Assembly: GCA_035294565.1 (NCBI GenBank) | Contig: DATGKR010000066.1 | Coordinates: 1-21,007, forward strand | Length of the DNA: 21,007 bases | Source: DATGKR01 sp035294565 | Lineage (GTDB): Bacteria > Actinomycetota > Acidimicrobiia > Acidimicrobiales > Palsa-688 | Direction: 5' to 3' | Shown: piece by piece, positions 14,977 to 21,007 of the stretch | Layout of the letters: the number at the start of each line of letters is the position of its first letter | Position numbering within the stretch: position 1 is the stretch's first letter | Position numbers and translations under genes: made by a program | The notes under the pieces: model-generated | What the model saw: the letters and a program-made list of their open reading frames with translations, nothing else | What the model was told of the DNA's origin: nothing | The model's database searches: none

Positions 14977-17078
14977 TCGGGTGCTCCCATGGCGGAGAGG
15001 ACCGCCTCGGCGGTCAGAGGAATGGACCGGATCCGTGCGCCCGTGGCGGCGGCGACAGCGTTGGCGATGGCAGCGGCGGTCGGTACGTTGGTCAACTCCC
15101 CGATCTGCTTGACGTTCAGCGCCCCGACGCCTCGGCCGCCGGTGACCAGCACGGTCGTCAGCGCTGGCAGGTCGTGTGCCGTCGGCATGCGGAAATCCCC
15201 CAGGTTCCCGGCCCCGACCTGCCCTCCTTCTATCTTCAGGTCTTCCAGGAGGGCGAAGCCGAACCCCATCGCCGCGCCGCCGTCGATCTGCATGCGGTGC
15301 GCGGCGGGGTTCACGATGTCGGCGACGTCGACAGCGCTGACGATCTCGAGCACCCGAACCTGGCCCGTTTCCGGGTCGACGGCCACCTGGGCTATCTGAG
15401 CGGAAAAAGAGGTGACCCTCTCGGCTCCCCCGGCCTCTCCGAGGCTGACCACGACGGGTTCCGAGCCGGTTCGGGCGGCCCACGCGGCCGCAGCGCGCTC
15501 AACCGCCTCGCTGAGGCTCGCGGTCACCCGGCTACCGCCGACCCCGGCGTCGCCAGGCAGGTCGGATGTCGGGACGTGGACCACTCGAACGCGGTCCCGG
15601 CCGAGACCGAGCAACCTGGCCAAACCTTCCCGCACCACGGTGTGGTTGCCCGTCCCCGTTTCGGGGATCGGTACCTCGGCTACAACACCCCCACCATCGG
15701 GGTCGTCGAGGAGGCGTAGGCTCGTCTGGCCGGGAGCCGTGGCCCGGTCGTAGAGGCTGATCCCCCACCCGTGCTGCCAGCCGAGGGGCACCGGCCGGGG
15801 CGTCAAGGCAGCCACGGCGGCGTCGAGGACCTCGCGGCCCCTCGCCTCGATCCACACGACCCCGTCGGGATTGGGATCGCCGTCGCCGAGCACGTTGCGC
15901 CGGCGCAGCTCAACGGGGTCGATTCCCAAGCGGCCGGCCAGCTCATCCATGGCCGACTCGACGGCGAAGGTCGCCTGGGGCGCCCCCGGGGCGCGGGCGT
16001 GGCCCTTGGGGACGGTCGTCGTGTAGGCGATGCGCGACTCGATGTAGCGATGCGGGATCCGGTAAGGGCTGCCCGCTTCGAGCACTCCGTGGAGGTTGAC
16101 GCTCGCTATGGGCTTGAAGGCGGCGTAGGCGCCACCGTCAGCCAGAGAGTCGAAACGGAGGGCGAGCAGGTGCCCGTCGCGGTCGGCGCCGAGACGGACC
16201 CGCATCGTCGTCGGATGGCGCGGGTTGGTCGAAGTGAGATCCTCCGAGTAGCGCAGCACCAGCCGGCACGGCCGGCCGGTCAGCCGGCTGAGGGCCACAC
16301 AGAGGGGTGCGGCCATGGGCGATCCCTTGCCGCCGAAGTCCCCTCCGATCGGCACCGGGTGGACCACAATCCGATCCGGTTCGAGACCCAGGGACGCGGC
16401 GAGCTGCCCGACCAGCCGGTACGGGGACTTGTTGTTGATCCACACCTCCACCAGGCCGTCGGAGCCCACCCGGGCCACGCAGCCCTGGGGCTCCAGATAG
16501 CCCTGGTGGCCGGCGGGCGTGGTGTACAGCGCGTCCACGACGACCGGCGCCGAGCGCAGCGCCTCCGCCGTCAGGTCCTCGTCGCCGCGGCGCACGACCG
16601 ACTGCAGGTTGGGCCCATCGCCGGGTCCGACCACCGCCCCCGGGTAGTCCCACGGGGCGTCGTGAACCATGGGCGCCTCGGGTGCGGTCGCCTCTGCCGC
16701 CGAAGCCACGACCGGCAGCTCGCGGTAGGCGACGTCGACGAGGGTGGCGGCACGCTCGGCGTGGCGCCTGGTGTCGGCCACCACCGCGGCAACGGGTTCC
16801 CCCACGTAGCGCACCTTGCCGACGGCAAGCACCGGGGCGTCCCTTACGCGCCTGCCAAAGAGGGGCGCGCCGATGTCGTCGGCCGTGAAGACGCCAACCA
16901 CACCCGGCGCGGCCAGCGCCGACGACACGTCGACGGCTTCGATCTCGGCATGAGGCAGCGGGCTGCGGACCACCGCCACGTGAAGCTGCCCCGGCAGAGA
17001 GAGGTCGGCCACGTACCGGGTGGCGCCGGTGGCCTTGTCGCGTGCATCGAGCCTTGCGGCGCCTCGCGTGGCGGTCAT
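14973..17078 (-). CDS. Molybdopterin-binding large subunit of xanthine-oxidase-family hydroxylase
   Basis: This 701-residue catalytic subunit has the family blocks in order: KATGATRYVADL near 15-26, KVRYVGEPVAAVVAD near 88-102, the molybdopterin motif GGDFGGKG at 245-252, HARAPGAPQATFAVES near 360-375 and a C-terminal IGELTNVPTAAAIANA containing the conserved active-site Glu. The Cys-containing active-site loop of form I CO dehydrogenase (AYRCSFR) is absent; the equivalent region reads KGHARAPGAP. It is therefore a hydroxylase of aldehydes, purines or N-/aromatic compounds, not a CO dehydrogenase. The start is ATG at 17078, with GGGAGG about 7 bases upstream; the open frame to 17915 overlaps the SDR gene and is not coding. 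It is slightly short compared with many CoxL-type subunits. The substrate is unknown. Confidence 0.92.
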   Translation of the reverse strand: MTATRGAARLDARDKATGATRYVADLSLPGQLHVAVVRSPLPHAEIEAVDVSSALAAPGVVGVFTADDIGAPLFGRRVRDAPVLAVGKVRYVGEPVAAVVADTRRHAERAATLVDVAYRELPVVASAAEATAPEAPMVHDAPWDYPGAVVGPGDGPNLQSVVRRGDEDLTAEALRSAPVVVDALYTTPAGHQGYLEPQGCVARVGSDGLVEVWINNKSPYRLVGQLAASLGLEPDRIVVHPVPIGGDFGGKGSPMAAPLCVALSRLTGRPCRLVLRYSEDLTSTNPRHPTTMRVRLGADRDGHLLALRFDSLADGGAYAAFKPIASVNLHGVLEAGSPYRIPHRYIESRIAYTTTVPKGHARAPGAPQATFAVESAMDELAGRLGIDPVELRRRNVLGDGDPNPDGVVWIEARGREVLDAAVAALTPRPVPLGWQHGWGISLYDRATAPGQTSLRLLDDPDGGGVVAEVPIPETGTGNHTVVREGLARLLGLGRDRVRVVHVPTSDLPGDAGVGGSRVTASLSEAVERAAAAWAARTGSEPVVVSLGEAGGAERVTSFSAQIAQVAVDPETGQVRVLEIVSAVDVADIVNPAAHRMQIDGGAAMGFGFALLEDLKIEGGQVGAGNLGDFRMPTAHDLPALTTVLVTGGRGVGALNVKQIGELTNVPTAAAIANAVAAATGARIRSIPLTAEAVLSAMGAPE

Positions 17079-17119
17079 CGGGCCACCTCCCTCCTCCTCG
17101 GTCCGCGTGGGTCGCGCCA

Positions 17120-17962
17120 TCAGGGTCGCAGGACCGTCAGGCCGCCGTCGACGACTATGTCCACCCCGGTGATGTACGCCGCGAGGCCGGAGGCGAGGAA
17201 CAGCACCGCACCGGCGTAGTCGTCCAGCGCACCTCGCCGGCGGAGGGGTATGCGACCGGCCGACCCGGCCTGCGACGGGCTCCGGCTGGATCCGGGCGGG
17301 TCTCCGAGCGCCGTCAACACCGTGGGTGTGTTGCCGGGGCTCACCGAGTTGACCCGTATCCCGCGTGGCCCGAGCTCGGCGGCGAGTGCCCTCGTCGCGT
17401 GGACCACTGCAGCCTTGGAAGTCGCGTACAGGGACCGTTCGGGCCATACCCGATGAGCCATGACCGACGCAACGTTGACGATGCTCGACCCGGGGCCCAT
17501 GACCGCCGCCGCGGCCTTCGCCACCAGCAGTGTTCCAGACACGTTGGTATGGAACAGGGCACCGATCCGTTCCTCGTCGAGGTCGGCAAGTGCCGTGTCG
17601 TCCCCCACGGCGCCTGAATGCACCACGAGGTCCAGCCCGCCCCAGCTGCGCTGCAACCGCTCGACGACCCGGTGCACATCCTCCTCCGACCCTACGTCGC
17701 CGGCCTCTCCGGCGATCCGCCCATCGTTCCCCGCCGCCTCGAGCTCGTCGACCGTCTTGAAGACCGACTCTGGCGAACGCGACATGACCGCCACCGAGGC
17801 GCCCAACTCCAGCAGCCGCTCGGCGCAGCGACGGCCTATAGCACCGGTGCCGCCCGTCACGAGGGCCCGGGTCCCGGCCCCTATCCCGGGTAGTCGAAGG
17901 GCATCGGGATCCCAACCAGCCTCGACGCCGAAACCGTCGGATCCGCGTGCTGGCGTGGTCAT
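17120..17962 (-). CDS. Short-chain dehydrogenase/reductase (classical SDR)
   Basis: This 280-residue protein has TGGTGAIG at 36-43 for NAD(P) binding and the catalytic set N140, S166, Y179 and K183 (YATSK), followed by VNSVSPGNTPT. It would oxidise an alcohol or reduce a ketone. I start it at the ATG 17962, which has GGAGGGAG about 13 bases upstream. The in-frame TTG at 18025 would place the palindromic operator and its -35 inside the coding region, so it is less likely. The N-terminal 30 residues before the fold are longer than in typical SDRs. It is the first gene of the operon that continues 41 bases later with the molybdenum hydroxylase subunits, suggesting it acts just before or after that hydroxylation. 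Confidence 0.88.
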   Translation of the reverse strand: MTTPARGSDGFGVEAGWDPDALRLPGIGAGTRALVTGGTGAIGRRCAERLLELGASVAVMSRSPESVFKTVDELEAAGNDGRIAGEAGDVGSEEDVHRVVERLQRSWGGLDLVVHSGAVGDDTALADLDEERIGALFHTNVSGTLLVAKAAAAVMGPGSSIVNVASVMAHRVWPERSLYATSKAAVVHATRALAAELGPRGIRVNSVSPGNTPTVLTALGDPPGSSRSPSQAGSAGRIPLRRRGALDDYAGAVLFLASGLAAYITGVDIVVDGGLTVLRP

Positions 17963-18006
17963 GTCGGGCTCTGCGTCTCCCTCCTCTGGCGGCCCAGTCA
18001 AACGGA

Positions 18007-18037
18007 ATGGACTGACCATTGTCAATGGTCAGTCCAT
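18007..18037. promoter_or_regulatory. 31-bp perfect palindrome, probable double GntR/FadR operator
   Basis: Two 15-base arms (ATGGACTGACCATTG and its exact reverse complement) surround a single central base at 18022. Each arm itself contains an imperfect FadR-like site of the form ATGG-n5-CCAT, so the element may bind two dimers. On the minus strand a consensus -35 TTGACA lies at its centre, with TTTGAC 17 bases on as a weak -10, which would place transcription start near 17990, ahead of the SDR ATG. It lies 24 bases after the GntR stop. No T-run follows on either strand, so it is unlikely to be a terminator. Confidence 0.72.
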
Positions 18038-18061
18038 AGTGTCAGGAGAGGGAGGTTTTCG

Positions 18062-18790
18062 CTAGCCGGCGTCGTTCCTGCCCACAGCCTTCTTCGTCGG
18101 CACTCCGACCCGCCTCGCCGTGCGGCCCAGGTGGCGGGACATGATGGCGCGGGCCTTCTCGGCGTCCCTCCGTGCGACGGCATCGACGAGGGCGCGGTGC
18201 TCGGCGACGCCGCGTTTGCCCATCCTCGGGTCGCTGGCCCTCGCCTCTTCAAGGGAGTGCCTCAGCGGCACCTGGAAGGACGTGACGAGCAGGTCCAGGG
18301 CCCGGTTGTGCGCCGCCTTCGCGAAACGGATGTGGAACTCGGCCGAGTAGCTCACGTCGTAGTGACCGTCGGCCACCGCCTTTGCGGACCGCTCGCAGAT
18401 CTCCCGCAAGGCTTCGAAGTCCTCGTCGCCCGCCCGGTCGCAGACGAGCCCCACGATGCCCACCTCGAGCACCATCCGGGCCTCGGTCACCTCGTCGGCG
18501 TGCAGGGCGGCCATCGTGATCATGTCGGAGATGCCCTCTCCGAGCTGCGAACCGGTCGGGACACGCACGAACGCGCCCCCCCGCGCCCCGACGCGAGTAT
18601 CTATGAGGCCTGCCCCCTCGAGCAGGCGCAGGGCGTCCCGCACGGTCACCCGACTCACGCCGAACTGCTGACAGAGGTCCCGCTCCGAAGGAAGCCGGTC
18701 TCCCGGTCCGAGCCGCCCGGAACGGACGAGGGAGCGGATCTGGTCGGCGATGACCTCGGAGATCCGGCCCTGGGCCACCGGGGCGAACAT
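18062..18790 (-). CDS. FadR-type GntR transcriptional regulator
   Basis: This 242-residue repressor has an N-terminal winged helix-turn-helix of about 65 residues, with the GntR signature LPSERDLCQQFGVSRVTVRD and the wing RVGARGG. The C-terminal helical FCD domain holds a probable metal/effector site with H153 (EFHIRFAKAAHN), H198 (AEHRALV) and H220 (MSRHLG). Such proteins release DNA on binding small carboxylates. The start is ATG at 18790, with GGAGA 8 bases upstream. A longer GTG start at 18835 lacks a good ribosome site and would add a 15-residue tail of low complexity. It sits upstream of the palindromic operator and divergent from the ferredoxin-Rieske genes, so it probably controls both flanking units. 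Its ligand, an aromatic acid or ring-cleavage product, is inferred. Confidence 0.9.
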   Translation of the reverse strand: MFAPVAQGRISEVIADQIRSLVRSGRLGPGDRLPSERDLCQQFGVSRVTVRDALRLLEGAGLIDTRVGARGGAFVRVPTGSQLGEGISDMITMAALHADEVTEARMVLEVGIVGLVCDRAGDEDFEALREICERSAKAVADGHYDVSYSAEFHIRFAKAAHNRALDLLVTSFQVPLRHSLEEARASDPRMGKRGVAEHRALVDAVARRDAEKARAIMSRHLGRTARRVGVPTKKAVGRNDAG

Positions 18791-18988
18791 GGCTAGGGTC
18801 TCCGATGAACCGGCGGGCGACGCGGCGGGCTCCACGGGCGCATGCTACCTGCGCCCGGACCTCGGGCAGGGGAGGAGCGGCCGCCCGCAGGCGGCTCTTG
18901 AACCCGACTTCGCAGCTAGTGGTATGATAGTTCTACCAAGGGAGGGATTGGCCGCGGGGCCCAGGATCGTGAACGGAGTGGAGAAGGC
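18791..18988. promoter_or_regulatory. Divergent regulatory gap between the GntR and ferredoxin genes
   Basis: This 198-base gap is the longest non-coding stretch in the window. On the plus strand it holds a promoter (-35 TTGAAC 18898-18903, -10 TATGAT 18923-18928, spacer 19, extended by TGG). An inverted repeat TGGTA-n9-TACCA (18920-18938) overlaps that -10 and could be an operator. On the minus strand TAGCAT about 45 bases before the GntR ATG is a weak candidate -10 without a good -35. The remainder is GC-rich and shows no ORF. Confidence 0.45.
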
Positions 18989-19186
18989 GTGCGAGTGACG
19001 GTCGACCTCGACAAGTGCCTCGGTTACGCGAACTGCGTGGCCGACGCCCCAGAGGTCTTCGAAATCCCGGAAGAGTCGATGGTGGTCCGGCTCCTGCAAC
19101 CCAATCCCCCCCCGGACATGCGCGCCGCGGTCGAAGCAGCCGTGCTGGACTGCCCGGCTCGGGCCATAACCTTGCTCGAAGACTGA
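18989..19186 (+). CDS. Small [3Fe-4S] ferredoxin
   Basis: This 65-residue ferredoxin has C10-x5-C16 and C55 followed by Pro. Tyr occupies position 13, where a [4Fe-4S] protein would have Cys, so three ligands remain, as in the single-cluster [3Fe-4S] ferredoxins that serve cytochromes P450 and some oxygenases in actinobacteria. The start is GTG at 18989, with GGAGAAGG just upstream; the GTG two codons later is also possible. It is 22 bases ahead of a Rieske oxygenase gene, so it is probably the electron donor to that enzyme. The pairing is unusual because phthalate-type Rieske oxygenases generally use a fused FMN/[2Fe-2S] reductase. Confidence 0.9.
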   Translation: MRVTVDLDKCLGYANCVADAPEVFEIPEESMVVRLLQPNPPPDMRAAVEAAVLDCPARAITLLED

Positions 19187-19208
19187 CCCTGGCCGGAAAG
19201 GGACGACC

Positions 19209-20495
19209 ATGCTTACTCACGCCAACAACGAGCTGCTCACCCGCACCGGCCCCGGGACGGCGATGGGCGACCTGTTCCGCCGTTACTGGCTCCCCGCGCT
19301 GCTGTCCGAGGAGCTCCCCGAGAACGACTGCCCCCCGGTCAGGGTGAAGCTGCTGTCGGAGCGCATGATCGCGTTTCGCGACAGCGAAGGTCGCTACGGC
19401 CTGATCGACGAGTTCTGCGCGCACCGCGGGGCGTCGCTGTGGTTCGGGCGCAACGAGCTGGGCGGCCTGCGATGCGCCTACCACGGCTTCAAGTTCGACG
19501 TTACAGGGCAGTGCGTCGAGATCCCCTCGGAGCCGGAAGGAAGCACCTTCTGCAACCGGGTGAAGCTGACCGCCTACCCGCTGGTCAAGGTCGGCGACGT
19601 CCTCTGGACCTACATGGGGCCGCCGGAGCACAAGCCGCCGCTGCCGGAGTTCGAGTTCGTGACCGTGGCTCCCGAGCAGACCTACACGTCCAAGCGCTGG
19701 CAGGAGTGCAACTGGCTGCAGGCCTTCGAGGGAGGGATCGACTCGAGCCACGTTTCCTTCCTGCATTCGGCGGGCCTGCGTCACGACCCGTTGTTCAAGG
19801 GATCCAAGGGCAACGAGTACAACCTCAAGGACCTCCGCCCACACTTCGAGGTGGTCGAGAACGACGGGGGCCTCTTCGTCGCCGCTGGCCGCAACGCCGA
19901 TGAGGGCCACTACTACTGGCGCGTGACGCCCTGGGTCATGCCCAACTTCACCATGGTCCCGCCCCGAGCGGACCATCCCGTACACGGCCACCTGTGGGTG
20001 CCGATCGACGACGAGAACTGCTGGGTCTTCACCTTCGACTACCACCCGACCAGGCCACTGACCGACGCCGAGCGCCAGGCGATGATCGACGGCCACGGCG
20101 TTCACTGCGAGTACGTCCCCGGCACCTACCGCCCGCTGGCGAACAAGGACAACGACTACCTGATCGACCGCGAGGCCCAGCGGCGCGGTGAGACCTTCTC
20201 GGGCGTGAAGGGGATAGCCATCCAGGACGCTTCGGTGCAGGAGAGCATGGGCCCGATAGTCGACCGGACGAAGGAACGGCTGGTGGCCACCGACGCCGGC
20301 ATCGTGAAGGCCCGTCACATGCTGCGGAACGCAGCCCTCGCGCTCCGCGAGAACGGTGCCGTACCGCCAGGGGTGGACCCGGCCCACCACCGGGTGCGAT
20401 CGTTCGCCATCGTGCTCCCCCGAGACCAGGCCTTCACGGAGGTCACCGACGAGGTAGCCGTGGCCCGCCCGGGGGTCGCCCACGTGTCGGTCTGA
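19209..20495 (+). CDS. Rieske non-heme iron oxygenase, phthalate 4,5-dioxygenase type (second complete copy)
   Basis: This 428-residue oxygenase has Rieske ligands C70-x-H72 and C89-x2-H92 and catalytic-site residues N168, D178, H181 and H186 in EGGIDSSHVSFLH, at exactly the same positions as the minus-strand copy at 7436-8707. It shares the PPVRV-LL, CAHR, YHG-KFD and DNDYLIDR-type blocks with that copy but differs throughout its C-terminal half, consistent with another substrate. The start is ATG at 19209, with GGAAAGGG about 7 bases upstream. It follows the [3Fe-4S] ferredoxin gene and precedes an unrecognised gene by 6 bases. The reaction is ring hydroxylation or O-demethylation; the sequence alone does not separate these. 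Confidence 0.9.
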   Translation: MLTHANNELLTRTGPGTAMGDLFRRYWLPALLSEELPENDCPPVRVKLLSERMIAFRDSEGRYGLIDEFCAHRGASLWFGRNELGGLRCAYHGFKFDVTGQCVEIPSEPEGSTFCNRVKLTAYPLVKVGDVLWTYMGPPEHKPPLPEFEFVTVAPEQTYTSKRWQECNWLQAFEGGIDSSHVSFLHSAGLRHDPLFKGSKGNEYNLKDLRPHFEVVENDGGLFVAAGRNADEGHYYWRVTPWVMPNFTMVPPRADHPVHGHLWVPIDDENCWVFTFDYHPTRPLTDAERQAMIDGHGVHCEYVPGTYRPLANKDNDYLIDREAQRRGETFSGVKGIAIQDASVQESMGPIVDRTKERLVATDAGIVKARHMLRNAALALRENGAVPPGVDPAHHRVRSFAIVLPRDQAFTEVTDEVAVARPGVAHVSV

Positions 20496-20501
20496 GCGGA
20501 C

Positions 20502-20960
20502 GTGGGCAAGAGACCGATACTCGCAAGCTCCTGCGCGGCGGCCGCGAGCGCGGCGGAGGCCCGGTACCGGATCGACCGGCCGATCGAGGAGACGCGCCGA
20601 ACCACGGTGATCGCTCTCGACGGTGGAGCGGCGAAGATCAACGCCGGTGCCGCCCGGAGCGCCTCCGAGAGGGTCAGGTTCGTGACCGCGGCCAGCCCCA
20701 CCGCCTGCGGCGAAACCCGCCCGCTGGTCGAGGACAGCGACCTGGTGATCCTGGTCGCCACGTCCGAGCTGCAAAGCTCCACCGCTTCGAGCCTCGGCAG
20801 GGTGTGCGAAAACACGGGCGTTCCGGTCTTCGGCCTTGTGGTGGGTCGGCCGCTGGAACGAGCGAGCGCCGTGTCGGCCCTTCGCGGCCAAACGAACATG
20901 CTCGTGGCATCCGAGACGCCATCCGACCTGGCGGACATACTGAGCGACCTACGAGCTTGA
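20502..20960 (+). CDS. Uncharacterised 152-residue protein, Rossmann-like pattern
   Basis: I do not recognise this protein. It starts with GTG six bases after the Rieske stop, with only a weak GAGCGGAC ribosome site, and is probably translated by coupling. Visible hydrophobic strand-like segments (TTVIALDGG, VRFVTAASP, DLVILVATSEL, VPVFGLVVG, MLVAS) alternate with likely helices, which suggests an alpha/beta nucleotide- or cofactor-binding fold. There is no P-loop, no cysteine cluster and no signal peptide; two cysteines, C69 and C102, are scattered. An Ala-rich N-terminus (about residues 9-21) precedes the first strand. Placement beside ferredoxin and Rieske genes suggests a role with that oxygenase, but no function is claimed. 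Confidence 0.7.
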   Translation: MGKRPILASSCAAAASAAEARYRIDRPIEETRRTTVIALDGGAAKINAGAARSASERVRFVTAASPTACGETRPLVEDSDLVILVATSELQSSTASSLGRVCENTGVPVFGLVVGRPLERASAVSALRGQTNMLVASETPSDLADILSDLRA

Positions 20961-20993
20961 CGATCCGGATCGAGCGCCCCTGAAAGGAGCCTG

Positions 20994-21007
20994 GTGGACC
21001 ACGAGCC
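20994..21007 (+). CDS. Probable start of a further gene (runs off right edge)
   Basis: A GTG at 20994 begins V-D-H-E and is preceded by the strong ribosome site AAAGGAG at 20983-20989, four bases away. The gap after the previous stop is 33 bases, so the gene would belong to the ferredoxin-Rieske operon. Only four codons are visible and nothing can be said about the product. Confidence 0.4.

Noticed and set aside
14973..17078. Annotation of the molybdenum enzyme as carbon monoxide dehydrogenase (CoxL)
   Set aside because: The form I active-site loop with the copper-binding Cys is missing; the equivalent region reads KGHARAPGAP.
17963..18025. TTG start for the SDR at 18025
   Set aside because: It would place half of the palindrome and the likely promoter -35 inside the coding sequence; the ATG at 17962 has a GGAGGGAG site.
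18007..18037. The 31-bp palindrome as an intrinsic terminator for the GntR gene
   Set aside because: No T-run follows on either strand, the loop would be one base, and the arms contain FadR-like operator halves and a -35.
18933..20891. 652-codon minus-strand frame opposite the ferredoxin, Rieske and following gene
   Set aside because: The plus strand carries clear Rieske and ferredoxin motifs; the antisense frame has no domain signature.
20961..20972. CGATCCGGATCG 12-bp palindrome after the 152-residue ORF
   Set aside because: Short, no T-tract, and such palindromes are expected by chance in GC-rich DNA.

Overview
The window is about 21 kb of very GC-rich, densely packed bacterial DNA with frequent GTG and TTG starts and many 4-base stop/start overlaps. 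Together with a P450-type [3Fe-4S] ferredoxin, a molybdenum hydroxylase set and a CDC48-like ATPase, this suggests a high-GC actinobacterium. That assignment is inference; no rRNA or other marker gene is present. No tRNA, IS element, CRISPR array or phage gene was seen.

Layout. (1) Positions 1-1222, minus: the first 37 codons of a Rieske oxygenase cut by the window edge, preceded by a bicupin protein. (2) 1303-2319, plus: an aldo/keto reductase, divergent from the cupin. (3) 2321-8707, minus: a tight operon reading, from its promoter, Rieske oxygenase, amidohydrolase (LigJ-like), LigB-type extradiol dioxygenase, three tandem RraA/LigK-type proteins and a Pht5-like decarboxylase. (4) 8763-13616, minus: methyltransferase, zinc alcohol dehydrogenase, NAD-dependent epimerase and a two-ring AAA ATPase whose second ring looks catalytically degenerate. 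(5) 13653-17962, minus: SDR dehydrogenase followed by the large, [2Fe-2S] and FAD subunits of a xanthine-oxidase-family molybdenum hydroxylase. (6) 18062-18790, minus: a FadR-type GntR repressor. (7) 18989 to the right edge, plus: [3Fe-4S] ferredoxin, a further Rieske oxygenase, an unrecognised 152-residue protein and the start of another gene.

Reading the parts together, this looks like a catabolic island for an aromatic carboxylate. Ring hydroxylation (Rieske), decarboxylation (Pht5-like), extradiol cleavage (LigB-like), hydration (LigJ-like) and aldol cleavage (RraA/LigK-like) sit in one transcription unit, which matches the logic of phthalate/protocatechuate/gallate 4,5-type cleavage. The molybdenum hydroxylase, the dehydrogenases and the other Rieske enzymes probably do upstream oxidations. 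LigA, LigC, LigI and a Rieske flavin reductase are not visible here, so the exact substrate is open.

Regulation. A 31-bp palindrome precedes the SDR/hydroxylase operon. Related motifs overlap the promoters of the methyltransferase operon and of the ring-cleavage operon. The neighbouring GntR/FadR protein is the obvious candidate to bind all three.
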